From Stieleria tagensis (GTDB lineage Bacteria; Planctomycetota; Planctomycetia; Pirellulales; Pirellulaceae): a stretch of DNA of 64,000 bases. Under the pieces are notes generated by a model that was not told the DNA's origin, ran no database searches, and saw only the letters and a program-made list of their open reading frames with translations. The translations under genes were made by a program, and so were the position numbers. Positions 18,439 through 27,320 of this stretch are shown here, piece by piece (position 1 is the first letter of the stretch; each line of letters begins with the position of its first letter). The stretch covers positions 62,001 through 126,000 of the forward strand of contig NZ_JAMYFE010000060.1 in assembly GCF_024129865.1 (NCBI RefSeq), given 5' to 3'.

Positions 18439-18872
18439 CGACGTTTCCGATCATTCGGGTGGTCACCAAACTACTGATCCCCTACATCCTGCTGTTCGCC
18501 TTCTATGTGCAGTTCCATGGCGACTTTGGGCCGGGAGGTGGCTTTCAAGCCGGCGTCATTTTGGCGTCTGGATTGATTCTGTACGGTTTGGTATTCGGAC
18601 TGCCGGCGGTCCAAAGTGTGGCACCGCCGCGGACAATCGAACGACTGATGGCGTTGGGAGTCCTGATCTATGCTGGCACCGGCATTGCCACCATTCTGTT
18701 GGGCGGCAAGTTCCTGGATTACTCGGCACTGGAACACAACTTTTACCCACACTATTTCCCCAGCGGTCAACACTTGGGAATCTTTTTGGTCGAAGCCGGG
18801 GTCGGCGTCACGGTGACATCCGTGATGACGATGATTTTCTACGCCTTTGCCGGAAGGAATTCGGTCGAATGA
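18435..18872 (+). CDS. mnhB: Mrp antiporter subunit B (MnhB/MbhF-like)
   Basis: The 145-residue, four-helix protein carries the MnhB signature GDFGPGGGFQAGVILASGLILY after a first helix (LLIPYILLFAFYVQFHG) and ends with FLVEAGVGVTVTSVMTMIFY. Its length matches subunit B of Mrp/Mnh complexes. The next gene starts within its stop codon (ATGA at 18869). Confidence 0.93.
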   Translation: MTTFPIIRVVTKLLIPYILLFAFYVQFHGDFGPGGGFQAGVILASGLILYGLVFGLPAVQSVAPPRTIERLMALGVLIYAGTGIATILLGGKFLDYSALEHNFYPHYFPSGQHLGIFLVEAGVGVTVTSVMTMIFYAFAGRNSVE

Positions 18873-19318
18873 GCATCGAACAAGTCGTCGGACTCTACAA
18901 CTATTGGATCGTTGTTTTCCTGATGATGACGGGCTTCTACATCGTCATTGCGCGAACCAATTTGATCAAATCCATCATCGGGTTGAACATCTTTCAGACG
19001 TCGGTGTTTCTGCTGTACATCACGATGGGACGAATCAACGGTGGAACCGCGCCGATCATTCCAGCGGTGGTGGCAGACGCACACGCCCATGCTCACCCAG
19101 CCGATGCTCATGCAACCGATGGACCAGCGGGCCACTCGCTGCACGAAACAGCAGATGAACTGATTTACTCCAATCCGCTTCCAAGCGTGTTGATGTTGAC
19201 GGCCATCGTGGTAGGAATTGCCACGACCGCATTGGCACTGGCACTGATCGTTCGAATTCGTGAGGAATACGGGACGGTCGAAGAGGATGAAATCTTGGAA
19301 TTGGATCGGTACTCGTGA
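18869..19318 (+). CDS. mnhC: Mrp antiporter subunit C (MnhC/NuoK-like) with His-rich loop
   Basis: The 149-residue, three-helix NuoK-like subunit contains the core ARTNLIKSIIGLNIFQTSVFLLYI and a third helix LMLTAIVVGIATTALALALIVRI. Start ATG 18869 overlaps the subunit B stop. Between helices two and three there is an insertion of about 30 residues with alternating His and Ala (AHAHAHPADAHATDGPAGH), longer than in typical relatives of about 110-120 residues. The insert could bind a metal ion or be a disordered loop. NuoK-like glutamates are replaced in part, as is usual in Mrp C. Confidence 0.9.
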   Translation: MSIEQVVGLYNYWIVVFLMMTGFYIVIARTNLIKSIIGLNIFQTSVFLLYITMGRINGGTAPIIPAVVADAHAHAHPADAHATDGPAGHSLHETADELIYSNPLPSVLMLTAIVVGIATTALALALIVRIREEYGTVEEDEILELDRYS

Positions 19319-20799
19319 TGTCGGATCATTTACCGATTCTGTTGATCGTCTTGCCGCTGATCGCGGCACCGCTTTGTGTGTTGGTGGGCAACCGCAAAGT
19401 AGCCTATGTCGTTGCGCTGGCCGCGGCGTGGTGCACGTTCGCAATCGCATTGACGCTGATCACACAAGTCACTCGCAGCGGACCGATTCACTACAACATC
19501 GGTGACTGGGCGCCGCCCTACGGCATTGAATACGTGGTCGATTCGTTCAGCGGTTTCGTGATGTTGTTTGTCGCTGGAATCGGCGCGTTGGTGCTGAGCT
19601 ATGCGCCGCCGAGCATCAAGGCGGAGATCCCTCAATCAAAGCACTACCTGTTTTACGCGACGTACATGCTTTGCATGACAGGTTTGCTGGGCATCTGCGC
19701 GACGGGCGACTTGTTCAACGTGTTCGTGTTCCTGGAAATATCGTCGCTGTCGTCATACGCCCTGATCAGCCTGGGCCGCTCGCGTCGCGCCCCGCTGGCC
19801 GCGCTCCAATATTTGATCCTAGGCAGCATCGGCGCCACGTTCATTTTGATCGGGATCGGATTGCTGTATCAGATGACCGGCACCCTGAACATGGCCGACA
19901 TCGCCTCGCGATTGGATACGCACCACGGTCCCCGCACGATGCTGGTCTCATTCGCGTTCTTGACAGTCGGCCTATGTATCAAGATGGCCGTTTTTCCGTT
20001 GCATCGCTGGCTGCCGGGCGCCTACACATATGCCCCGAGTGTCGTAACCTGCTTCATCGCCGCCACGTCCACAAAAGTCTCCGTATACGCTTTTGCACGT
20101 GTCGTGTTTGGAATCTTCACGCCGGACTTTGCATTCGAACAACTGTCACTGAATACCGGTTTGATGATTCTGGCATTGATCGGAATCTTTGGCACATCGA
20201 TCACCGCCATCTTCCAAGACAACGTCAAACGCATGTTGGCATTTTCCAGTGTTGCTCAAATTGGTTACATGCTACTGGGGATTAGCATGGCGAACCAATC
20301 GGGACTGACCGCGGGGATCATCCACATGTTCAACCACGCGTTGATCAAAGGCGGGCTGTTCATGGTCGCCGGTTGTTTCGCGCTTCGTTTGGGCAGTGTC
20401 AATCTTTCGGATTGGCAAGGCGCCGGACGCACCATGCCGTGGACCTCCTTCGCCTGGGTCGTCGGCGGACTGGGGCTGATCGGAGTGCCGCTGACGGCGG
20501 GATTTGTTAGCAAGTGGCTGCTGCTGACCGCCGCGGTTCAATCCGAACTGTGGCCCGTGGCAGTGTTGATGCTGCTGAGTTCACTGTTGGCACTGGTGTA
20601 TATCTGGCGGGTGGTCGAGAGTCTGTACTTTGCCGAGACGTCGCAACGGGCCGCCGACGCGGTCGACGCGCCGCTGCAAATGCTGGTCCCGACATACATT
20701 TTGATCGGCGCGATCCTGGTGTTCGGAGTCTGGACGACCTATCCATTTGACCTCGCCAGCGAGGCGGCAAGCACCTTGTTGGGAGCTCCCACGCCATGA
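19318..20799 (+). CDS. mnhD: Mrp antiporter subunit D (MnhD/MbhH-like)
   Basis: This 493-residue antiporter-like protein (NuoL/M/N superfamily) has about 14 membrane helices. Key residues are visible: Glu140 in LFNVFVFLEISSLSSYA (TM5 Glu), a Lys in KMAVFPLHRWLPGAY (TM7), the DNVKRMLAFSSVAQIGYMLLG block and a Lys in FNHALIKGGLF (TM12). ATG 19318 follows the subunit C stop as TGATG; a GTG one codon earlier is possible. It is the first of three large antiporter-like subunits in the operon. Confidence 0.93.
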   Translation: MSDHLPILLIVLPLIAAPLCVLVGNRKVAYVVALAAAWCTFAIALTLITQVTRSGPIHYNIGDWAPPYGIEYVVDSFSGFVMLFVAGIGALVLSYAPPSIKAEIPQSKHYLFYATYMLCMTGLLGICATGDLFNVFVFLEISSLSSYALISLGRSRRAPLAALQYLILGSIGATFILIGIGLLYQMTGTLNMADIASRLDTHHGPRTMLVSFAFLTVGLCIKMAVFPLHRWLPGAYTYAPSVVTCFIAATSTKVSVYAFARVVFGIFTPDFAFEQLSLNTGLMILALIGIFGTSITAIFQDNVKRMLAFSSVAQIGYMLLGISMANQSGLTAGIIHMFNHALIKGGLFMVAGCFALRLGSVNLSDWQGAGRTMPWTSFAWVVGGLGLIGVPLTAGFVSKWLLLTAAVQSELWPVAVLMLLSSLLALVYIWRVVESLYFAETSQRAADAVDAPLQMLVPTYILIGAILVFGVWTTYPFDLASEAASTLLGAPTP

Positions 20800-22310
20800 T
20801 TGCCGAGACCACCATCACAGGCTGGCTGACCGACCCCGAAAGCTTGATCGCGGCCGGATTGTTGCTGCCATTATTGGCATTGATCGCCATTCAACTTTTT
20901 GGCCGCTGGCCGAACCTCCGCGAGGCGGCGACGCTGACGGTTTCGACCGTTCTGTTTGCCGTCGTCGGCCGCTTATCGCAAATCGTGTTTGCCGGAAATC
21001 GACCGTCTCTGACGCTGGGAGAGTTTCTGCCTGGCTTTGAAATAGGCTTCGAAATCGAGCCCTTGGGGATGCTGTTCGCATTGGTGGCGTCAGGGCTTTG
21101 GATCCTGACCACGATCTATGCGATCGGCTACATGCGAGGTCATCATGAACAGCACCAGACGCGGTTCTTTTCATGCTTTGCGATTGCAATTTTTGCAGCC
21201 GTTGCCGCGGCGTTTTCGGCGAACCTGTTCACTTTGTTTGTCGCTTACGAAGTGATGACGATTTCCACGTATCCGCTGGTTGCCCACCACGGTACCGAGA
21301 AAGCTCGCGATGGCGCTCGCGTTTACTTGGGAATCCTGCTGTCGACATCGATCGCGTTTTTGATGTTGGCAATCGTTTGGACTTGGTTCATTGCCGGAAC
21401 ACTGCAGTTTCGTGCCGGCGGAATCCTCTCCGATGCCTTCGCCGCGGGAGACATCAGCCGCTGGCAGTTGGGTTTGTTGCTGGCCCTGTTTGCGTTTGGC
21501 ATCGCCAAAGCAGCGCTGATGCCGTTTCATCGCTGGTTGCCGGCGGCCATGGTTGCGCCGACGCCTGTCAGCGCGCTGCTGCACGCGGTAGCAGTCGTGA
21601 AGGTCGGTGTCTTTTCCGTGTTGAAAGTGGTCGTCTATGTGTTTGGCTTGGATCTGCTTCAGACCTCGGGAGTGAATCTTTGGCTGGCCTACCTGGCTGG
21701 ATTCTCGATCCTGACGGCTTCACTGGTCGCGATGACCAAAGACAATCTCAAAGCCCGACTTGCCTATTCAACGATCAGCCAACTTGGTTACATCACATTG
21801 GGGGCCGCCATCGCGACTCCGTCCAGTGTGGTCGGCGGCGGAATGCACATTGTGATGCACGCGGTGGGAAAGATCACATTGTTTTTCTGTGCCGGTGCGA
21901 TCTATGTGGCCGCACATAAAACCGATATCAGCCAAATGCGGGGACTCGGACGACGAATGCCGTTCACATTCGCCGCTTTCCTAATCGCCACCGTCAGCAT
22001 CATCGGATTGCCTCCCTGCGGGGGCGCGTGGAGCAAGTGGTTTCTGGCGGTCGGGACCGTAGAATCCCATCAGTTTATTTTGACTGCAATTTTGATGATC
22101 AGCTCGCTATTGAACATTGCGTATCTGATGCCGATTCCTATGCGTGCCTTCCAAACGCCGGAAGGCGATGGCGACACGAGCGGATCGACGATCCAAGAAG
22201 CACCCCTGTTCTGCGTCGTCCCACTGTGCATCACCGCACTCGGCAGCATTGCATTGTTCTTTGCAGGTCAGTGGATCTACGAAGTCTTGTTGCCGATCAC
22301 AATCCCGTAG
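20796..22310 (+). CDS. Second antiporter-like subunit (NuoL/MrpA/MrpD superfamily)
   Basis: The 504-residue protein is homologous to the previous subunit but distinct. It keeps the functional residues: Glu152 in LFTLFVAYEVMTISTYP, Lys and His in AKAALMPFHRWLPAAMVAPTP, the His-containing loop VSALLHAVAVVKVG, and KDNLKARLAYSTISQLGYITLG. The APTPVSALLHAxxVVKxG motif is closer to MrpA/NuoL than to MrpD, so it may replace the missing MrpA N-terminal part. ATG overlaps the previous stop (ATGA). A 30-nt gap follows. Confidence 0.9.
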   Translation: MIAETTITGWLTDPESLIAAGLLLPLLALIAIQLFGRWPNLREAATLTVSTVLFAVVGRLSQIVFAGNRPSLTLGEFLPGFEIGFEIEPLGMLFALVASGLWILTTIYAIGYMRGHHEQHQTRFFSCFAIAIFAAVAAAFSANLFTLFVAYEVMTISTYPLVAHHGTEKARDGARVYLGILLSTSIAFLMLAIVWTWFIAGTLQFRAGGILSDAFAAGDISRWQLGLLLALFAFGIAKAALMPFHRWLPAAMVAPTPVSALLHAVAVVKVGVFSVLKVVVYVFGLDLLQTSGVNLWLAYLAGFSILTASLVAMTKDNLKARLAYSTISQLGYITLGAAIATPSSVVGGGMHIVMHAVGKITLFFCAGAIYVAAHKTDISQMRGLGRRMPFTFAAFLIATVSIIGLPPCGGAWSKWFLAVGTVESHQFILTAILMISSLLNIAYLMPIPMRAFQTPEGDGDTSGSTIQEAPLFCVVPLCITALGSIALFFAGQWIYEVLLPITIP

Positions 22311-22340
22311 TTTCCCAAAGGCGCCGCAAAGCGAGTATCG

Positions 22341-22610
22341 ATGACCGAAACACATCAGACATCCACGTCCGATTCCAGTTGGTTTGAGCGGAAACGCAAT
22401 CTCCATGGAATGATCATTGCACTGGTGCTGGTATGCATCGCACTGGTCGTGGCTGATTTGTTTTACACCAATCCACACCCGCATTTCGAAGCGGAAACAT
22501 GGTTGGGGTTCCAGGCTGGTTTTGGATTCATCGCTTTCGTGGTGATTGTCTTTTTGGGCGCTGTGCTGCGTCAGATCGTGGAACGTCCGGAGGACTACTA
22601 TGATCGTTGA
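22341..22610 (+). CDS. Small two-helix membrane protein in antiporter operon
   Basis: The 89-residue protein has two predicted membrane helices (MIIALVLVCIALVVADLFY and AGFGFIAFVVIVFLGAVLR) and a polar N-terminus rich in Ser and Thr. I do not recognise the family. It sits between two antiporter-like subunits and overlaps the next start by 11 nt, so it is probably an accessory subunit or assembly factor of the complex. Confidence 0.75.
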   Translation: MTETHQTSTSDSSWFERKRNLHGMIIALVLVCIALVVADLFYTNPHPHFEAETWLGFQAGFGFIAFVVIVFLGAVLRQIVERPEDYYDR

Positions 22611-24321
22611 TCCGCCTCCCGGAATGCTGATGATCGTGGGGGCAATCCTGATTCCGTTGCTGGGTCGGTTTCAGGCCTACGGCGCGCTTGCGCTGGCGTC
22701 ACTAAGCCTGCTGCTGTTCTACAACACACCGATCGGGACAAGCGGACAGGTGGAACTGTTCGGCGCGTCACTGGAAATGGTACGGATCGATTCACTCAGC
22801 CGTATCTTTGGTTTTGTTTTCCACCTCGCTGCGATTCTTGCGGCGATCTACGCGCTGCATGTGCGGGACACGCGGCAACACATTGCCGGCCTGATTTATG
22901 CGGGCGCCGCGATCGGTGCTTGTTGCGCAGGCGACCTGATCACGTTGTTTGTGTATTGGGAGTTGACGGCGATCTCGAGTGTCTTTTTGATCTGGGCGAG
23001 TGACAACGAGCGTTCCTATCGCGCCGGGATGAGATACTTGATCATCCAAGTCGGCTCGGGGGTCCTGCTGCTTTCGGGCACTGTATTGCAGTATGTGGAA
23101 ACCGGATCGCTGTCGTTCGCCGACATGACAACCGTTGATTCATCGGCGATTTCGGCGGCGTGGGGATTAACACCTGCCGCAACGTTGATTCTGATTGCCT
23201 TTGGAATCAAATGCGCGTTTCCGTTACTGCACAATTGGTTGCAAGACTCCTATCCGGAATCGACACCAACCGGCACGGTGTTTTTGAGTGCGTTCACGAC
23301 CAAACTTGCGGTCTACTCCCTGATCCGAGGCTTCGCCGGTTTTGAGCCGCTAATTTGGATCGGCTGCGTAATGACACTGTTTCCGATCGTGTTTGCGGTC
23401 ATCGAGAATGACCTCCGCCGAGTCCTCTCGTACAGTTTGAACAACCAACTCGGCTTTATGGTCGTGGGCATCGGGATTGGGACCGAACTTGCCATCAACG
23501 GCGCGGTGGCCCATGCCTTCTGTCACATCATCTATAAATCATTGTTGTTCATGTCGATGGGCGCGGTGCTGTACCGGGTCGGCACAATCAAAGCAACAGA
23601 GTTGGGGGGGCTTCACAAGTCGATGCCGCTGACGACCATTTTTTGTTTGATCGGTGCCGGCGCGATCTCCGGGTTTCCGTTGCTGAGCGGTTTCATCAGT
23701 AAATCAATGATCTTGTCGGCCGCTGCAGAACAGCATCAGTTGATCGTCTGGCTGGTATTGTTGGTCGCGTCAGCCGGTGTGATGGAACACTCCGGAATCA
23801 AAATCCCCTTCTTTGCGTTCTTCGCACACGATTCTGGCAAACGAGTCCCCGAAGCCCCGTGGAACATGCTGACGGCGATGGGAATTGCTGCGCTGGCCTG
23901 TGTTGCGCTGGGCATTGCATACCCGCTGCTCTATCGGATGCTGCCGTACGATGTTGAATACCATCCCTACACGGTCACACACGTCGTCACACAGTTGCAA
24001 TTGTTGATGTTTGCCGCATTGGCGTTTGTCGTGTTGATGCAAACGGGACTCTATCCGGCGGAACACCGCGCGACCAACCTGGATACCGACTGGGTTTATC
24101 GGCGAGCATTGCCGAAACTGGTCGGGGTGGTACGAACATCAGTTCAAACCGTTGACCGAGCGATGCGACAAAACACGGTAGCGTTCCTCCAACGCGCAGT
24201 GACTGCCGGATCACGAGAACTGAGTGAAACGGGAACACTTGGCCGCACGTGGTCGACCAATTCGATGGCGTTTTGGGCCACCCTTTTGTTGGCCCTGTGC
24301 CTGCTGATGTATTACTTCTAG
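22600..24321 (+). CDS. Third antiporter-like subunit (NuoL/MrpA superfamily)
   Basis: From ATG 22600 the product is 573 residues. It shows the superfamily core: Glu121 in LITLFVYWELTAISSVFL, a Lys in GIKCAFPLLHNWLQDSYPE, then TPTGTVFLSAFTTKLAVY with a second Lys, and ENDLRRVLSYSLNNQLGFMVVG. The extended C-terminus after the last helix group (about 495-573) contains an amphipathic Arg-rich stretch and a final membrane anchor, reminiscent of the lateral arm of NuoL-like subunits. An in-frame ATG at 22546 would lie deep in the preceding gene and is rejected. It ends the operon. Confidence 0.88.
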   Translation: MIVDPPPGMLMIVGAILIPLLGRFQAYGALALASLSLLLFYNTPIGTSGQVELFGASLEMVRIDSLSRIFGFVFHLAAILAAIYALHVRDTRQHIAGLIYAGAAIGACCAGDLITLFVYWELTAISSVFLIWASDNERSYRAGMRYLIIQVGSGVLLLSGTVLQYVETGSLSFADMTTVDSSAISAAWGLTPAATLILIAFGIKCAFPLLHNWLQDSYPESTPTGTVFLSAFTTKLAVYSLIRGFAGFEPLIWIGCVMTLFPIVFAVIENDLRRVLSYSLNNQLGFMVVGIGIGTELAINGAVAHAFCHIIYKSLLFMSMGAVLYRVGTIKATELGGLHKSMPLTTIFCLIGAGAISGFPLLSGFISKSMILSAAAEQHQLIVWLVLLVASAGVMEHSGIKIPFFAFFAHDSGKRVPEAPWNMLTAMGIAALACVALGIAYPLLYRMLPYDVEYHPYTVTHVVTQLQLLMFAALAFVVLMQTGLYPAEHRATNLDTDWVYRRALPKLVGVVRTSVQTVDRAMRQNTVAFLQRAVTAGSRELSETGTLGRTWSTNSMAFWATLLLALCLLMYYF

Positions 24322-24401
24322 TCCGGCAATCATTTCTCGCCTGCTGCGACCCCGGGCGGCAAAATGCATCAAAACGCTGACCATGCACATGCATCCTTGG
24401 G

Positions 24402-25139
24402 TCACGCTGTCGCCGCAGGCAGTGCATTGCCCTTGGATTGGAACCAACACTCTAGCGCCGCCACGGCCAGGAAATAGTACACGTAGAGTTCGGACGTTTC
24501 TTCGACAAGCAATTTTGCTTCTCGCAGCGCTGTGCTCTGATCAAAGGTTTCCCACAGACCAGCGCTGTCAAAGAGCTGACAAAGAGAAATCAACAGGATT
24601 CCCGCAGTCACAAAGATGCCAAACCATCGGGCTGCGATGGCGTGTGACAGATCGCTGACAAATTCATCTCGACCGCGACAAACCAAGAAGAAGACTAACA
24701 ACGCGAGTGGGCCTCCCGCGACGTATTTGTAGGCATCGTCAAAGAGGAACGATTCGAGAAACGAGTCACACTCCTTTGCACCCGCATAAGCCACGACGCA
24801 AGCAAGCACCCCGAACACAGTGGCACCCGATTTGCCCATGAAGTAGACCCGGGCAAAAACACCTGCGGTGCAGAGTGTCAAACCAACCTGCATCCACTCC
24901 AACATCCCATTTTCGCTTGCCAAAGCGATGACGCCAACCGAATTTAACTTCCAAACAATCACTTGTCCCAACGCAAGCGACAGAATTCCATAGATGGCGA
25001 ATCGGACTAAGACGCCGCCCAGCGACTCATTTGCACATGGATGGTGGGACACGGCGGCACCGGTAAAGTGTGAATAGACGAGAGGGAATAACGGACCGGA
25101 CCTAGAACATCCAAATGACAAGGTCAGGGTTGCAGCCAC
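24402..25139 (-). CDS. Polytopic membrane protein, unknown function
   Basis: The frame encodes up to 245 residues from a GTG at 25139. At least five or six hydrophobic helices are visible (FAIYGILSLALGQVIVW, MQVGLTLCTAGVFARVYFM, TVFGVLACVVAYAGA, LALLVFFLVC, WFGIFVTAGILLISLCQLF, LYVYYFLAVAALECWF). Polar spots within or next to membrane segments include ENGMLEWMQ and KECDSFLESF. I do not recognise the family. The start is uncertain because the first 35 residues look unlike a natural N-terminus. It is convergent with the antiporter operon and has no partner on its strand. Confidence 0.65.
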   Translation of the reverse strand: MAATLTLSFGCSRSGPLFPLVYSHFTGAAVSHHPCANESLGGVLVRFAIYGILSLALGQVIVWKLNSVGVIALASENGMLEWMQVGLTLCTAGVFARVYFMGKSGATVFGVLACVVAYAGAKECDSFLESFLFDDAYKYVAGGPLALLVFFLVCRGRDEFVSDLSHAIAARWFGIFVTAGILLISLCQLFDSAGLWETFDQSTALREAKLLVEETSELYVYYFLAVAALECWFQSKGNALPAATA

Positions 25140-25579
25140 ACACGACGCCAGGGGTCAACCACGGCGATGATGATTTTCAGGCAGTGTATCCGAAATCTTA
25201 ACAAAGTGGGAATGTCGCGATTCACCGACGAGAAGCATCAGCAACCCCATCGACCAGTCCACACCCGCCGCCCGGTCAGCTCGCTGGTTTTATTCGCCGG
25301 ATTTGTGTTTCAGTCTCTCGCCCTTTCACAAGTCCGAACAAAAGATGAACTAGGATGGCAGCGTCAATCTTTAGATCAGCTCCAGAGTTCCAGAGAGACT
25401 GAAGTCCAACTGGGTGCAAACACTGAACAAACGCCTCTTTCCGCCGGCGCGTTTCGCTGCAGCAACCACCACGCTCTGGGACAATCGCTATATCATGCCG
25501 GATGTCAAACTGCTGACTGATACGACGATGCCACCGGTCACTCCAATCCACTGCTCCAAACCACTGCTCCAATTCCGAA
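25140..25579. other. Intergenic region, short tandem repeat at its end
   Basis: No convincing gene was found in either orientation. Just before the DUF1254 start, CCACTGCTCCAAA at 25548-25560 is followed by a near-identical CCACTGCTCCAAT at 25561-25573, a 13-bp tandem duplication differing in the last base. The promoter of the DUF1254/arylsulfatase pair should lie here, but no clear -35/-10 pair was identified. Confidence 0.5.
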
Positions 25580-27208
25580 ATGAGAATGAAAATGACCAAG
25601 ACTCGAATCGCCCACAGATTTGTTGCGGGTGCTTTGTTAAGCGCCTTCGCGGCGACTTCTGCCCACGCTCAATCGGCGGTCCCCGCATCTGTCACCACGC
25701 CCGATAAGGTCGAGACCCGTCTCGGAACGCTCGAATTCAATGACGGCCAACCCAATCAGGCGACCCTCGAGAAAGTCTATGACAACCTGGATTTCATGCA
25801 CGCAACGCGCGCGTTTTCGGACACCCTGCAAGGCGTCAGCATCCACGCCCTCCGCGAGGGAATTGCGAGCGTCGGTGTCAAGGACAACGAGGTCATTGTC
25901 TTCTCCGAGCTGATGGATGCCAAGTCACTCTTCCTGACGGCCAACGCCGACACGATCTACATCATCGGCGGCCTCGATCTCTCCAAGGGTCCGATGGTGA
26001 TCGAGGTGCCACCACAGGTTCTTGGCACGGTTCAGGACGCATGGTTCCGCTGGGTCATCGACATGGGACTGCCCGGTCCGGACCGCGGTGAAGGCGGCAA
26101 GTATCTGATCGTTCCCCCGAATTACAAAGGCGCTTTGCCGGAGGGTGAGTTTAATGTTGCCCACTCCAAGACCGTCCACGGCATCTGGTTCGCCCGCGCG
26201 TTCCTACAGGACGGCAACGATCCCAAACCCATCGTTCAGCGGATCAAAAAGTTCACCAAGGTCTACCCATACAATCCCGGCGGTGTCGGCACCCCGATCG
26301 CCGAATTTTTGGCGGGCGAGGCCAAACTCGGTCCGATCAGTTCTCCTCCGGCGACCGTGTTCCATGAAGGCAGCGGCAAAGTGATGAACACCCTGCCGCC
26401 GAATGACTGGACCTACTACGAGATGCTCAACGAAGTCGTGCAGCAGGAACCGGCCACTTCACTCGATCCAGAACTGATGGGTCCGATCGCCGCCATCGGC
26501 ATTGTCAAAGGCAAACCGTTTGCACCTGACGCGCGGATGAAGAAGATTCTCACGGAAGCACTGGCTGTTGCCAATGCAACCTCGCGCAGCTTGTTCATGA
26601 ACCCACGCGATCGTTCCTGGTACTACTATGCGGATGCCAACTGGCAGAACATGCTGTTTGCTACCGGCCACGAATTCGAGACGCCGATTCCCATGATCAC
26701 CAAAGAGGGCGTGAAGCCGTTCCCGACAACCGGCTATCGAAAGCTCGACGCGCGCCGCGCCTTTTTCTACGGTGTCACCGGGATCACGCCGGCGATGGCA
26801 ATGCGTCTGCCCGGCATCGGATCGACCTATCTGTGGACCATGTTGGATTCCGATGGGAACTACTTCGACGGTGCCAAGACCTACAAGGTCACGCTGCCCA
26901 AGGACGTTCCCGCCGAAAAATTCTGGTCGTTCACGCTTTACGACACCATGACCCGCTCGATGCTGGACACTCCGCAGCGCTACCCTCGCGCAGGCAGTCA
27001 AAGCTATCCCTCGCCGGCCGCGATTCACAATACGGACGGTTCCACCACCATTTATTTCGGCCCAGAGCAACCTGACAACGTGAAACGCAGCAACTGGATC
27101 CAGACGCTTCCCGGCAAGGGCTTCATCCCCTGCCTGCGCCTTTACAGCCCGCTTGAGCCATTTTTTGACAAGAGCTGGCAACCGACCGAGGTCGAACTGG
27201 TGAAATAG
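25580..27208 (+). CDS. DUF1254/DUF1214 exported protein
   Basis: The 542-residue product has a signal peptide (cleavage likely after AHA near residue 30), then DUF1254 (VYDNLDFMHATRAFSDTLQG and NADTIYIIGGLDLSKGPMVIEVPP) and DUF1214 (VTGITPAMAMRLPGIGSTYLW to PLEPFFDKSWQPTEVE). These two domains almost always occur together in periplasmic proteins of unknown activity. ATG 25580 is used; ATG 25592 is an alternative start. The arylsulfatase gene follows on the same strand after 112 nt, a pairing also known in other bacteria, which suggests a joint function. Confidence 0.9.
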   Translation: MRMKMTKTRIAHRFVAGALLSAFAATSAHAQSAVPASVTTPDKVETRLGTLEFNDGQPNQATLEKVYDNLDFMHATRAFSDTLQGVSIHALREGIASVGVKDNEVIVFSELMDAKSLFLTANADTIYIIGGLDLSKGPMVIEVPPQVLGTVQDAWFRWVIDMGLPGPDRGEGGKYLIVPPNYKGALPEGEFNVAHSKTVHGIWFARAFLQDGNDPKPIVQRIKKFTKVYPYNPGGVGTPIAEFLAGEAKLGPISSPPATVFHEGSGKVMNTLPPNDWTYYEMLNEVVQQEPATSLDPELMGPIAAIGIVKGKPFAPDARMKKILTEALAVANATSRSLFMNPRDRSWYYYADANWQNMLFATGHEFETPIPMITKEGVKPFPTTGYRKLDARRAFFYGVTGITPAMAMRLPGIGSTYLWTMLDSDGNYFDGAKTYKVTLPKDVPAEKFWSFTLYDTMTRSMLDTPQRYPRAGSQSYPSPAAIHNTDGSTTIYFGPEQPDNVKRSNWIQTLPGKGFIPCLRLYSPLEPFFDKSWQPTEVELVK

Positions 27209-27320
27209 AATCCCTCTTGGTTTGGTAACACGCGGGTCGCCTCGCCGAGAGGCGGCCCGCACATTCCCTACGTCGGCAAATTTGATCCGAGCAACTGCAG
27301 CACAAACAAAGAAGCAAACC

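Noticed and set aside
16753-24321. Membrane-bound hydrogenase or complex I
   Set aside because: Only the antiporter module is present; there are no NiFe-hydrogenase large/small subunits and no NuoB/C/D-like or iron-sulfur subunit genes.
25276-25599. Minus-strand frame of 107 codons upstream of the DUF1254 gene
   Set aside because: No recognisable motif, no ribosome-binding site, and it extends into the start of the DUF1254 gene.
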